Assembly (NCBI GenBank): GCA_919902515.1 | Contig: CAKKRD010000052.1 | Location: 1-33,464 of the forward strand | DNA length: 33,464 bases | Origin: Nitrosomonadaceae bacterium | GTDB lineage: Bacteria; Pseudomonadota; Gammaproteobacteria; Burkholderiales; Nitrosomonadaceae | Direction of reading: 5' to 3' | Part shown: in pieces, positions 25,261 through 33,173 of the stretch | Position numbering within the stretch: the first letter of the stretch is position 1 | Layout: every line of letters starts with the position of its first letter | Notes under the pieces: model-generated | What the model saw: only the letters and a program-made list of their open reading frames with translations | Databases searched by the model: none | Told to the model about the DNA's origin: nothing | Position numbers and translations under genes: made by a program

Positions 25261-26645
25261 GCCTGCGGCTGCGCATGTTGCTGCTGCTGCCAAGTCTGCT
25301 GCTGGCGTCCTGCGCCATGGGACCCAACTATTCCCGCCCCGCTATCGACACGGCCGACAAGTTTCGCATGGCGGAAACGGAAGGCGAATCGATTGCCAAC
25401 CTCCCTTGGTGGGAACTGCTGCATGACGAGCAACTGCAACGGTTGATCAAGCAGGCGCTGGCAGAAAACAGAGACCTCAAACAAGCGGTGGCGAGTGTGG
25501 AAGAATTTCAGGCGCGCATATCCATGGCGCGCTCGGATTTCTTCCCCGGAATCAGCATGAGTGCCAATGCCCCGGCATTCGGCACTCTCGGCGGCTTCGT
25601 CGTGCCAGGGTTTCCGACGCCCTTCAGTTATTTCGGGCAAAGCAGTCTGAACTGGGAAATGGATATCTGGGGCCGGGTCCGCCGCTCCAATGAGGCCGCC
25701 CGTGCCGATCTGATGGCACGTGAGGAGAATCGCCGGGCGTTGGTCCTCACACTGGTGAGCGGCGTGGCGCAATCCTATTTTGATCTTCTGCAGCTTGACA
25801 TGCAGTTGGACATTGCCCGGCGCACCCTGCAATCGTGGGAGGAAACGGTTGCGCTTGCCCAGCATCGCTTGCGCGGAGGCGTGATCTCCCGGCTCGATGC
25901 TGACCAATTCGAGGCGGAACGTGCCAACGTATCCGCCAGAGTGGCGGAACTGGAACGGCAGATGGTGCAGAAAGAGAACGAACTGAACGTATTGCTGGGA
26001 AAGAATCCTGCGCCGATTGCACGCGGCCGTCTGCTGACGGAGCAAACGATGCCACCGGAAGTGCCGACTGGACTTCCTTCCGATCTGCTGCAGCGGCGTC
26101 CAGATATTCTGCAGGCGGAACAGACCCTGGCAGCCGCCACCGCCAGAATTGGCATGACCAAGGCCGCACGCTTTCCCAGGATCACGCTCACCGGCCTGCT
26201 GGGTGTTGCCAGCCCAAGGCTGGCAAACCTGCTGACTTCCAGTAGCGAATTTGGCATGGGAGGGGTCGGACTAGCCGGCCCATTACTGAATGCGCAAACT
26301 CTGGGTCATGAACAGCGGGCGGTTGAAGCCCAGGCAAGGAAAGTATTGGCCCAATACGAGCAGACCATTCTGGTGGCGTTCAAGGAAGTTGAAGATGCCC
26401 TGGTGGCGGTGCGCACGGCGCAGGACCAGCGCAAGGCACAGCAGGAGCAGGTCGACGCCCTGCGCTCAGCTTTGCAGGTAGCCGATCTGCGCCACCAGGC
26501 GGGCATTACCAGCCATGTGGAAGTGCTCATTGCCAAACGCAGTCTGTTCGCGGCTGAGGCTGCTCTCACAGGCGCGCATCGCCTGCATCTGGTGTCGGTC
26601 GTGCAGCTCTACAAAGCCTTAGGTGGAGGATGGTCGCCGGGATAA
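25257..26645 (+). CDS. Outer-membrane efflux factor, OprM/NodT family lipoprotein
   Basis: 462 residues, overlapping the pump stop by ATGA. The signal peptide ends in the lipobox LLASC, after which comes MGPNYSRP, the OprM-family start. The two TolC-type repeats are recognisable from LNWEMDIWGRVRRSNEAARADL, GVAQSYFDLL, LLQRRPDILQAEQTL and PRITLTGLLG. It forms the trimeric outer-membrane channel of the tripartite pump. Its 3' end (from about 26268) and the first 75 bp or so downstream are found again, decayed, at 33174-33440. Confidence 0.95.
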   Translation: MSLRLRMLLLLPSLLLASCAMGPNYSRPAIDTADKFRMAETEGESIANLPWWELLHDEQLQRLIKQALAENRDLKQAVASVEEFQARISMARSDFFPGISMSANAPAFGTLGGFVVPGFPTPFSYFGQSSLNWEMDIWGRVRRSNEAARADLMAREENRRALVLTLVSGVAQSYFDLLQLDMQLDIARRTLQSWEETVALAQHRLRGGVISRLDADQFEAERANVSARVAELERQMVQKENELNVLLGKNPAPIARGRLLTEQTMPPEVPTGLPSDLLQRRPDILQAEQTLAAATARIGMTKAARFPRITLTGLLGVASPRLANLLTSSSEFGMGGVGLAGPLLNAQTLGHEQRAVEAQARKVLAQYEQTILVAFKEVEDALVAVRTAQDQRKAQQEQVDALRSALQVADLRHQAGITSHVEVLIAKRSLFAAEAALTGAHRLHLVSVVQLYKALGGGWSPG

Positions 26646-26661
26646 ATGAGAGGAGTCGTGC

Positions 26662-26682
26662 GGTACTCGGGTCTTGAGTACC
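26662..26682 (+). terminator. Possible hairpin terminator after the efflux operon
   Basis: GGTACTC (26662-26668) and GAGTACC (26676-26682) form a perfect 7-bp stem around GGGTCTT, 17 bp after the stop codon. No U-tract follows, so intrinsic termination is doubtful. The hairpin is conserved, with changes, in the duplicated copy near 33380. Confidence 0.35.
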
Positions 26683-26790
26683 CGAATAGTTCGCCGGTCG
26701 GACAAATATGGAATTGGATTATCGTGGTTCCAATTTGATATTGGCGCGCCCGGCATGTAGGCGGGAGCAAGAAAAAATCAGGAGAGCTAT

Positions 26791-29154
26791 TTGCTACTAA
26801 TACGTGATGATCGCAAGATCAGCATTATCGGCGGCTTGCTGCTGGTGGGGTTAACCTTGGTGACGGGCATCGCGGTCTATGGCGTGATGCGGCAACAGAT
26901 CGAATCCACTCTCGGCAGGGGCCTCGACGTAGCGTTGCAGGGCAAAGCACGCCTGTTTGAAAGCCAGATCGAGGAGGGTCTGGCGGACACGCGCGCGTTG
27001 GCCACCCGCCCTTTCCTGGTTCAGTCCATGCAGCAGCTCAATGCGCAACCGGACAGCGTCAGCGCATTGCACGACTTGGAGCGGAACGTCGATTCATTGC
27101 TACGGGCCGGCTTCTCGGCGGCAACCGTTTACGATGTACGTGGCAATGAATTGGCACAAGTGGGCCGCTTTTCCTCGAACCAGGCCCCGTCGCTGCCACT
27201 GCATAGCCTCAACAACACATCCCTGTTGTGGGACGGGCAGTTCATCCTGCGTACCACTGAGGGCGTGCTGGATCAGGACGGACGCCGCATTGGCAGCATC
27301 ACGACGGAAAAAGACCTGCCGCAACTGACCCGCAGCTTCAGTAAAATAAGGGAGATCGGTAAAACCGGCGAATTCATGCTGTGCGCGCCGCCAGGAGATG
27401 ACGGGCAGGGGATGGCATGCCTTTTGAGCCAGCTTGGTGGTGTGAAATTCCAGCACTTACCGCGTGTGGTCGGGGGCGTGCCGCTGCCAATGAATTATGT
27501 GCTGGAGGGGAAAAGCGGCGTTATAACTGTGAAGGATTACCGCCAGGTGCCGGTAATTGCGGCCTACGCGCCGCTGTGCGCGTTCGGTCTCGGTATGGTG
27601 CTCAAGCTGGACGAGGAAGAACTGTTCAGGCCGGTGACTGAACAGTTAAAAATCATTGTCCTGTATCTCGCTGGGCTGATAATCGCCGAGATACTGCTGT
27701 TGTACTGGCTGGTACGCAAACTGATCAGATCGGAGCAGGAAGCACGAGATGCCAAGGAAAACGCCGAGCAGTTTCCCGCGGAGCTGAGCCGCAAGGAATT
27801 TGCGCTGCGCGAGCGTCTGAAGGAAATCACCTGTCTCTACGAGATTCGTCGAGGCATGGGGTTGGAATTGTCGGTGGATAATGTCTGCCAGCAGATTTTT
27901 CAGCATTTGATACCCGCAATGCAGTTCCCGAAGATTGCTACTGCCGTGATCGAACTCGATGGCAGGCGATTCACCTCCGGGAATCATGGCCAGAGTCTTA
28001 CACACGAGTTGCAATCGAAGATTAGTGTCAACGGCAAGGTCTGCGGCCAATTGCGCGTGTTCTATCCTGAAGACAAGCCATTCCTGGTACTGGAAGAGCA
28101 GAGACTCATCGACGCCATCGCGAGTGATCTGGAGAGGTGGCTTGAGCGCAAGCAGATCGACGAAGTGCTGCGCGAGCGTTTGAAGGAGATCACCTGTCTC
28201 TACGAGATTCGTCGAGGCATGGGGTTGGAATTGTCGGTGGATAATGTCTGCCAGCAGATTTTTCAGCATTTGATACCCGCAATGCAGTTCCCGAAGATTG
28301 CTACTGCCGTGATCGAACTCGATGGCAGGCGATTCACCTCCGGGAATCATGGCCAGAGTCTTACACACGAGTTGCAGTCGAAGATTAGTGTCAACGACAA
28401 GGTCTGCGGCCAATTGCGCGTGTTCTATCCCGAAGATAAATTATTCCTGGTGCTGGAAGAGCAGAGACTCATCGACGCCATTGCGAGTGATCTGGAGGGG
28501 TGGCTTGAGCGAAAACGTTTGGAGCAGGCACTGGTTTCTATAGCGGAAGAACAGCAGCGTTTGATCGGGCAGGAATTGCACGACAATCTTGGACAACAGA
28601 TTGCGGCGATTGGCTATCAAGCCAAAGCTCTAGAGAGAAAAATATCCGCTTCGGGAAGCGTGGATGCGGCAACAATCGCCGCTTCCATTGCGGCACAAGC
28701 GCAAATAGCCGTGATGCAATGCAAGCAGCTCGCACAGGGGCTGCTTCCGTTTGAACTGGAGACCAATGGCCTGATAGCCACGTTGCAGGAATTTGCATCG
28801 AGAATCGCAGTCACCTATAAAATTACTTGTGATTTTGTGTGCGAAAATGAAGTCCTCATCAATGATAACAATATTGCGCTTAACCTTTATCGAATTGCCC
28901 AAGAGGCTGCCAACAATGCAATACGTCACGGTGGTGCACAGCATCTCACAATTTCGCTGGCCTCCGAGGAGGGAATGCTCCGTCTATCGATATGCGACAA
29001 CGGCCGTGGCTTTGCCGGTGTTGACACAAAGTACGGATCGGGGATGGGCATTAAAATCATGCAGCATCGCGCCAGGCAAATCGGCGCGATACTTGAATTC
29101 CTGTTGCGCGCCGAAGGCGGTACGGAAGTGCGGTTAGAAATGCGAATGGTCTAG
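26791..29154 (+). CDS. Membrane sensor histidine kinase (NarX/HisKA_3 type) with duplicated GAF-like domain
   Basis: 787 residues from a TTG at 26791 with AGGAGAG just upstream; no ATG serves. TM1 is about residues 11-33 and a periplasmic Cache-like sensor about 35-285. TM2 (about 288-308) is followed by a short coil. Two nearly identical GAF-like domains follow (about 339-454 and 460-575), each with KEITCLYEIRRGM and LDGRRFTSGNHG. The kinase core has a HisKA_3 dimerisation helix with phosphoacceptor H597 in QELHDNLGQQ. The HATPase domain has AQEAANNAIRHGG, CDNGRGF and GSGMGIKIMQHRA. It autophosphorylates and passes phosphate to the regulator encoded 1 bp downstream. The signal is unknown. 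The copies differ by about a dozen bases in roughly 345. Confidence 0.94.
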   Translation: MLLIRDDRKISIIGGLLLVGLTLVTGIAVYGVMRQQIESTLGRGLDVALQGKARLFESQIEEGLADTRALATRPFLVQSMQQLNAQPDSVSALHDLERNVDSLLRAGFSAATVYDVRGNELAQVGRFSSNQAPSLPLHSLNNTSLLWDGQFILRTTEGVLDQDGRRIGSITTEKDLPQLTRSFSKIREIGKTGEFMLCAPPGDDGQGMACLLSQLGGVKFQHLPRVVGGVPLPMNYVLEGKSGVITVKDYRQVPVIAAYAPLCAFGLGMVLKLDEEELFRPVTEQLKIIVLYLAGLIIAEILLLYWLVRKLIRSEQEARDAKENAEQFPAELSRKEFALRERLKEITCLYEIRRGMGLELSVDNVCQQIFQHLIPAMQFPKIATAVIELDGRRFTSGNHGQSLTHELQSKISVNGKVCGQLRVFYPEDKPFLVLEEQRLIDAIASDLERWLERKQIDEVLRERLKEITCLYEIRRGMGLELSVDNVCQQIFQHLIPAMQFPKIATAVIELDGRRFTSGNHGQSLTHELQSKISVNDKVCGQLRVFYPEDKLFLVLEEQRLIDAIASDLEGWLERKRLEQALVSIAEEQQRLIGQELHDNLGQQIAAIGYQAKALERKISASGSVDAATIAASIAAQAQIAVMQCKQLAQGLLPFELETNGLIATLQEFASRIAVTYKITCDFVCENEVLINDNNIALNLYRIAQEAANNAIRHGGAQHLTISLASEEGMLRLSICDNGRGFAGVDTKYGSGMGIKIMQHRARQIGAILEFLLRAEGGTEVRLEMRMV
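27805..28516 (+). repeat. Tandem duplication inside the kinase gene (2 x 363-bp period)
   Basis: The segment starting CTGCGCGAGCGTCTGAAGG at 27805 recurs at 28168, 363 bp (121 codons) later. About 349 bp of each copy align with roughly 96-97% identity, and most differences fall in the last third. The reading frame is preserved, so the kinase carries two copies of one sensory domain. The near-identity points to a recent event or to homogenisation. Confidence 0.93.
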
Positions 29155-29155
29155 T

Positions 29156-29812
29156 ATGTTAACATTGAAAGCACAAGTGATGCTGGTAGACGACCACGCC
29201 ATGTTGCGGCATGGCATGGCGATGCTCATCAATGCCGAGCCTGATATGGAGGTGTTTGCCGAGGCCGGTGACGGCGACGAAGCGCTGGCCATACTCAAGA
29301 CGGAACATCATGCCGACATCGTTTTGGTAGATGTGTCTCTCAAGACCCGCTCCGGCCTTGATCTGATAAAAAGCATGCACATGCTGATTCCCGCATTGCC
29401 CGTACTCGTCGTCTCCATGCATGATGAAGCGGTTTATGCCGAACGTGCTTTGCGGGCTGGTGCGCGCGGCTATGTGATGAAACAGGAGCCGGGTGAAGTG
29501 CTGATAACTGCTATTCGCGAAGTATTGAAGGGGAATATTTATCTGAGTAAGCAAATGCACACCAAGCTATTGAATCGAGTCGTGACCGGACATTCGGCGC
29601 CTGAGCTGTTGGTCAACAGCTTGACTCCCAGTGAGTTTGAAGTGCTGCATTTGATTGGATCCGGACATAGCAGTCAGGAAATTGCCAAGTTGCTTAATCG
29701 CAGTATTAAAACTATCGAAACGCATCGCTTCAATATTCGTACCAAATTGAATTTGAAAGACGGTGCCGATTTGATACGTTATGCCACCCACTGGATTTCG
29801 GAAGAGCATTAG
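29156..29812 (+). CDS. NarL/FixJ-family response regulator
   Basis: 218 residues. The receiver domain has acidic residues D12 and D13 (MLVDDHAML), phosphoacceptor D59 (DIVLVDVSL) and the conserved Lys in GYVMKQEPGE. The LuxR-type helix-turn-helix (about 150-212) has LTPSEFEVLHLIGSGHSSQ and LLNRSIKTIETHRFNI. It starts 1 bp after the kinase stop without a good ribosome binding site, so it is probably translated by coupling. Its targets are unknown; the flanking efflux operon and the small exported proteins downstream are candidates by position only. Confidence 0.95.
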   Translation: MLTLKAQVMLVDDHAMLRHGMAMLINAEPDMEVFAEAGDGDEALAILKTEHHADIVLVDVSLKTRSGLDLIKSMHMLIPALPVLVVSMHDEAVYAERALRAGARGYVMKQEPGEVLITAIREVLKGNIYLSKQMHTKLLNRVVTGHSAPELLVNSLTPSEFEVLHLIGSGHSSQEIAKLLNRSIKTIETHRFNIRTKLNLKDGADLIRYATHWISEEH

Positions 29813-29904
29813 GAACGCGTTGCTTTCTAATGGTTTCCCTTAGTATAAAACCAAGGTTTCCCCAATATACCCATGGTATTGACTGAGTTAGGATGAGCTC
29901 GTGT

Positions 29905-29922
29905 CATTCTCATTCTCATTCT
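29905..29922 (+). repeat. 3 x CATTCT hexamer repeat in a 5' leader
   Basis: Three perfect CATTCT units directly precede TTTGGAG, the likely ribosome binding site of the next gene (29942). The tract is short, but slippage here would change the leader length, not the frame. Confidence 0.6.
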
Positions 29923-29941
29923 ATTTGGAGTCATCACTATC

Positions 29942-30427
29942 ATGAAAACAAAAACGGGAAAGCTTTTTGCGGTTTTATCTATGCTTGGTCTCTTGGCTTC
30001 CAGCGCGCAACTGGGTGCTTTCGAAGTACAAAATGCCGATACTCGCGGTGAAATACAGAACACCGGAATGACCCGTAGCTACCACGAGAATTTGGCTAAA
30101 GATTATGAGGTTAAAGCCAAGGAAATGTTGGCAAAGGTAGAAGAAAAGAAGAAATTACTCGAAGACTATGACAGTCATAGCCAATATCTTGGCAGACAGG
30201 GTCAGGATCTTCATGCGCACACTTGGGCCATGGTAAACAGACATGAGAGAGCTGCAGAAGAAGCCTTAAATCAGGCCACTTTTCACCGGAAAATAGCGTC
30301 GGAACTCGCGAAGCGCGATTACGCCACCCCAGCAGAAACACCCAGCCAGCGAAACAACCGGGAAAACAAGGCCAAGGTCAGACCAGACCCCACAGACGAG
30401 ATTGGGAGTCCCGGCAAAACCTTATAA
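29942..30427 (+). CDS. Small exported helical protein, paralogue of the next gene
   Basis: 161 residues of unknown function. The N terminus MKTKTGKLFAVLSMLGLLASSAQ is a signal peptide whose lipobox Cys is replaced by Ser (LASS), so it is either a soluble periplasmic protein or a damaged lipoprotein. The middle (about 45-125) is charged and helical, with coiled-coil character (YHENLAKDYEVKAKEMLAK, HERAAEEALNQATFHRKIA). This resembles a widespread but unnamed family of small proteobacterial proteins. The polar tail ATPAETPSQRNNRENKAK is nearly identical to that of the next gene. The ribosome binding site TTTGGAG is 11 nt upstream. Confidence 0.8.
   Translation: MKTKTGKLFAVLSMLGLLASSAQLGAFEVQNADTRGEIQNTGMTRSYHENLAKDYEVKAKEMLAKVEEKKKLLEDYDSHSQYLGRQGQDLHAHTWAMVNRHERAAEEALNQATFHRKIASELAKRDYATPAETPSQRNNRENKAKVRPDPTDEIGSPGKTL
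30300..30376 (+). repeat. 77-bp identical tract shared by the paralogues (copy 1)
   Basis: Positions 30300-30376 and 30881-30957 are identical over 77 bp, while the upstream coding parts are diverged. The second copy is 581 bp away in the same orientation. Confidence 0.9.
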
Positions 30428-30442
30428 AGGGATGCAGACGCG

Positions 30443-30463
30443 TACCCTGAATCAATCAGGGTA
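30443..30463 (+). other. 8-bp perfect hairpin between the paralogues
   Basis: TACCCTGA and TCAGGGTA form a perfect 8-bp stem around ATCAA, 16 bp after the first paralogue's stop. No U-tract follows. It may be a partial terminator or an mRNA-processing or stabilising element. Confidence 0.45.
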
Positions 30464-30534
30464 ACGGAAATCAGTGCCAGTGGTCACGCTACTGCGCGAC
30501 TTTCGACTTAACTAAATTCACAAGAGAGGTCTTT

Positions 30535-31014
30535 GTGAACACAAATGTAAGAAAATTCTACGTAGCTTTATTTATGCTGGGTCTATTGGCTTCCTGCGCA
30601 CAACTGGATTCTTTCGAAGTACAGAATGCCAATACTCGCAAGAATGCCAGAACCCATGCCGACCACGATGATTTGGCAAAGCAATATGAAAATACGGCCA
30701 AGGAAATGCAGGTAAAGGCGGAGGAACAAAAGAAACTGCTGCAGCATTATGAGGACAAAAGCTATCTCTACGGCACAAACGGACAAACTTTCCAAGCGCA
30801 TACTTCGGCTATGATTCGCAGTTACGAACGAGCCGCAAGGGAAAGTCTGAACGAGGCCACCTTCCACCGGAAAATGGCGGCGGAACTCGCGAAGCGCGAT
30901 TACGCCACCCCAGCAGAAACACCCAGCCAGCGAAACAACCGGGAAAACAAGGCCAAGATCATGCCGGACAGCATCCCCACAGAGTTGATTGAGAGTCCCG
31001 GCAAAACCCTATAA
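30535..31014 (+). CDS. Small lipoprotein, paralogue of the preceding gene
   Basis: 159 residues from a GTG with AGAGAGG upstream. The signal peptide ends in a true lipobox, GLLASC, so it should be lipid-anchored, and the residue after Cys is Ala (outer membrane is likely). The helical middle parallels the first paralogue: LAKQYENTAKEMQVKAEEQ, YERAARESLNEATFHRKMA. The C-terminal tail is shared almost exactly. Function is unknown; no enzyme motif is visible. The two genes lie head to tail about 107 bp apart, behind the response regulator gene. Confidence 0.85.
   Translation: MNTNVRKFYVALFMLGLLASCAQLDSFEVQNANTRKNARTHADHDDLAKQYENTAKEMQVKAEEQKKLLQHYEDKSYLYGTNGQTFQAHTSAMIRSYERAARESLNEATFHRKMAAELAKRDYATPAETPSQRNNRENKAKIMPDSIPTELIESPGKTL
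30881..30957 (+). repeat. 77-bp identical tract shared by the paralogues (copy 2)
   Basis: This is the second copy of the tract at 30300-30376, encoding the tail of the second paralogue. Identity stops at one G/A difference in the codon after the shared Lys. Confidence 0.9.
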
Positions 31015-31177
31015 AGTGGTATGGGCGCGCACTAAATCAGTCTTGGATACCCGGAGCTCACCAGTCTCCCGATTGGGCAGAGCAGGGGCGACGGGGCTTC
31101 TCCCTACATATTCAAGATTGTTGAATGCCCCTGATCTTTCAACCGCGCTGCGAGGAAATGAGGCAGTACAAAACTTC

Positions 31178-31945
31178 CTATCGCATGTAAGGCCTGACGC
31201 TTTCGCCAAAAAACTCCCGCATCATAAAATCTTCAAGTCCCGCGTTTTCTTCCATGCGTGCGGACAGGACGACCACGCGGCCGAGGCGAGGCGATTCCCA
31301 GTTAAAATTGCCCTCGTGATACTGGCGTATCAACTGAATCATCCTGCGAACGATTGCGCGCTCCACATCACCATCTGGCCCGGCCTCGACTTCGATTAAT
31401 TCGAGCCGGGAATTGCCGGGATCCGTGGTCCAGCCACGAAACGTAAACTCGGCAGTCCGAGCTCCCATTCTGACAATTCTAAATATACCGTTCGTGCCTG
31501 GAGCCTGGAGGTTGCGCTTGATATTGGCCATTCTGATCTCTTCTTCCGATGACTGGCGTCCGGGAGCCATCGTTTCAGCGTTTTCACGTTCATCAAAAGT
31601 CCCTGCTGCACGGCGGCGTGCTCTGGCCTGGTTGATGTAGGCCATCATATCTGTAGGAGCCTCCAAATTGCGATCTGATGGAGAATCTGATGGGGGTTTT
31701 TCGATAGCCTTGGGTTGAACCTTGGCCTGGGCTCGAGGGATTTGGCGGGGGGACGGCAACGACTCCTGTTCCAGTCTTGATTCCGATAATTCCACAAAAC
31801 GCGCTTCAATTGAAGGTGGCGTTACGATCTCAATCCTGGGAGATGTCAGAAAGAGTCCGAACCCCCAGATGATGAGCAGCCAGATGGCCGCCGCCAGCGG
31901 CATCGGCCACCAGAATCGAATCTCCATCGATCTGGAACTTGCCAT
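31178..31945 (-). CDS. TonB-like anchored periplasmic protein, third gene of an exbB-exbD cluster
   Basis: 255 residues with one N-terminal membrane helix (about 13-34, PLAAAIWLLIIWGFGLFL) after a short cytoplasmic tail. A Pro-, Ser- and Lys-rich periplasmic stretch follows (about 60-95), then an Arg/Glu-rich region. The C-terminal domain (about 155-250) contains FRGWTTDPGNSRLELIEVE and ERAIVRRMIQLIRQYHEG. The layout is that of TonB or TolA, but I do not recognise a TonB C-terminal domain (no YP or LHITRTW-type motif). It starts 10 bp after exbD, so it is probably the energy-transducing partner of this ExbBD pair. The target is unknown. Confidence 0.75.
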   Translation of the reverse strand: MASSRSMEIRFWWPMPLAAAIWLLIIWGFGLFLTSPRIEIVTPPSIEARFVELSESRLEQESLPSPRQIPRAQAKVQPKAIEKPPSDSPSDRNLEAPTDMMAYINQARARRRAAGTFDERENAETMAPGRQSSEEEIRMANIKRNLQAPGTNGIFRIVRMGARTAEFTFRGWTTDPGNSRLELIEVEAGPDGDVERAIVRRMIQLIRQYHEGNFNWESPRLGRVVVLSARMEENAGLEDFMMREFFGESVRPYMR

Positions 31946-31955
31946 GTTTAGCGAA

Positions 31956-32357
31956 TTATTTATGTTTCACCGCAATCAAAAAATGCTGGGCACCGGCGGT
32001 CCGAGCTTGCAACATCGCCTGTACTACGATGCCCTGCGGGGCTTCGTGATCTGCCGACACCACCAGCTTCTGTTGTGAGTCGCGCAGTAACGGTTTGAGC
32101 GTAGCGGCCAGAGTCTCCAAGGTAACGGATGTCCGGTTGATAAAGATCTTGCTGTCGCTTGTCAGCGTCAGAGTCACCGGCGTGTCTGCGCTGAGCTTCT
32201 CAGCTTCCCCTTGGGGCAGATTCACCTGCAGGGAATCAAGATTCTGCATCGACAATGAAGCAAGCATGAATGTCGCCAGCAGGAAAAACATCACATCGAT
32301 CATCGGAATGATTTCAATGCGGCCTTTGCGAACCGCCCTGGATTTACGCAGCTTCAT
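31956..32357 (-). CDS. ExbD/TolR-family biopolymer transport protein
   Basis: 133 residues from the ATG at 32357, which has AGGA 8 nt upstream; an ATG three codons earlier (32366) lacks spacing for a ribosome binding site. The short cytoplasmic tail is followed by IEIIPMIDVMFFLLATFMLASLSM, the single membrane helix with the proton-carrying Asp (PMID). The periplasmic domain has VTLTLTSDSKIFINR and LVVSADHEAPQGIVVQAM, typical of ExbD/TolR. It forms the proton channel with ExbB. It overlaps the end of exbB. Confidence 0.92.
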   Translation of the reverse strand: MKLRKSRAVRKGRIEIIPMIDVMFFLLATFMLASLSMQNLDSLQVNLPQGEAEKLSADTPVTLTLTSDSKIFINRTSVTLETLAATLKPLLRDSQQKLVVSADHEAPQGIVVQAMLQARTAGAQHFLIAVKHK

Positions 32358-32991
32358 GGGCACCATCCTGTTGATCCAAACGGATATGATCGATCAGCCG
32401 CGTACCCAGACGCTCCATCTCATCCATCGTTTGTGATTGCAGACGAGAGAAGTAGTTGAATCCGAACAATGCCACCAACGCGATCAGCAAACCGACCACC
32501 GTTGCAATGAGTGCTTCAGCCACTCCTCCTGTCACCGCCGTGGGATTGACGATGCCTTCGCTGCCAATTATCTGGAAGGCGCGCATCATGCCGATAACCG
32601 TTCCAACCAACCCGAGCAAAGGTGCGGCCGTGACGATGGTTTCCAGCGCCCACAGCCTGCGGGCAAGATTCGATTCGATCAGCTGGGCTTCATCAGCCGC
32701 ACGGGATTCAGTCCACCATGAGGGCTGATGTCTGTTGGAAATCACCACCTCAAAAAAACGCTTGTAATAGTGGCGCTCATCCAGTCCTGAAAGTATTTTC
32801 TCCAGGTCGCTCCATTTGAAGCCATAGGTTTCAACCAGGTTTAGCAAGTCATGAGAAAGCCGGGCAAAACGCCAATAGAGAAATGCTTTTTCAAGCATGA
32901 TCGCCAGAGCGATGATCGCCAGCAACGACAATGGCAAAATAATTATCCCGCCGAGTTTTAGTGTGGTCAAAGTTTGATCCAGCTCTTCCAT
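32344..32991 (-). CDS. ExbB/TolQ/MotA-family proton channel protein
   Basis: 215 residues from the ATG at 32991, with GGAGG 5 nt upstream; the frame is open four codons further but the ribosome binding site decides the start. TM1 is about 10-32 (GGIIILPLSLLAIIALAIML). The MotA_TolQ_ExbB domain has RRLWALETIVTAAPLLGLVGTVIGMMRAF and GGVAEALIATVVGLLIALVALFGFNYF, the channel helices with conserved Thr residues. ExbB pentamers with ExbD convert proton flow into motion of a TonB-type protein. It is the first gene of the minus-strand trio exbB-exbD-tonB-like. Confidence 0.93.
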   Translation of the reverse strand: MEELDQTLTTLKLGGIIILPLSLLAIIALAIMLEKAFLYWRFARLSHDLLNLVETYGFKWSDLEKILSGLDERHYYKRFFEVVISNRHQPSWWTESRAADEAQLIESNLARRLWALETIVTAAPLLGLVGTVIGMMRAFQIIGSEGIVNPTAVTGGVAEALIATVVGLLIALVALFGFNYFSRLQSQTMDEMERLGTRLIDHIRLDQQDGAHEAA

Positions 32992-33003
32992 ATTTACCTC
33001 CAA

Positions 33004-33173
33004 ATTGGGGATATTTCCCCGGTTGCAAGTTGCTAATTAGAAAAATAATTGATGCCAGGATAAAATTCCCGGCGTGGTTCAAACTGGTCAAATTCTACTC
33101 CCGTCTCGGATTTAATAAATCTTGGCGAGCAGATTGATGGCGCCAATCATCAATGAGGTGTAGGCGGGGACCC
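33004..33173. other. exbB upstream region with a truncated coding-like stretch
   Basis: It contains the palindrome GGGGA-TATT-TCCCC close to the exbB start, and a minus-strand TTGACC that could be a -35; a matching -10 is not clear. On the minus strand 33173-33112 reads as a short protein end (VPAYTSLMIGAINLLAKIY, then TAA) cut off where the duplicated segment begins. It is too short to name. Confidence 0.35.

Noticed and set aside
24897-26045. 382-codon minus-strand ORF
   Set aside because: Antisense to the end of the RND pump and the outer-membrane factor, both securely identified; the translation has no family pattern.
30989-31399. 136-codon plus-strand ORF between the small lipoprotein and the tonB-like gene
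   Set aside because: It overlaps the ends of both neighbours, has no ribosome binding site and no recognisable motif. The 31015-31177 gap shows only a small hairpin (ATTCAA/TTGAAT).
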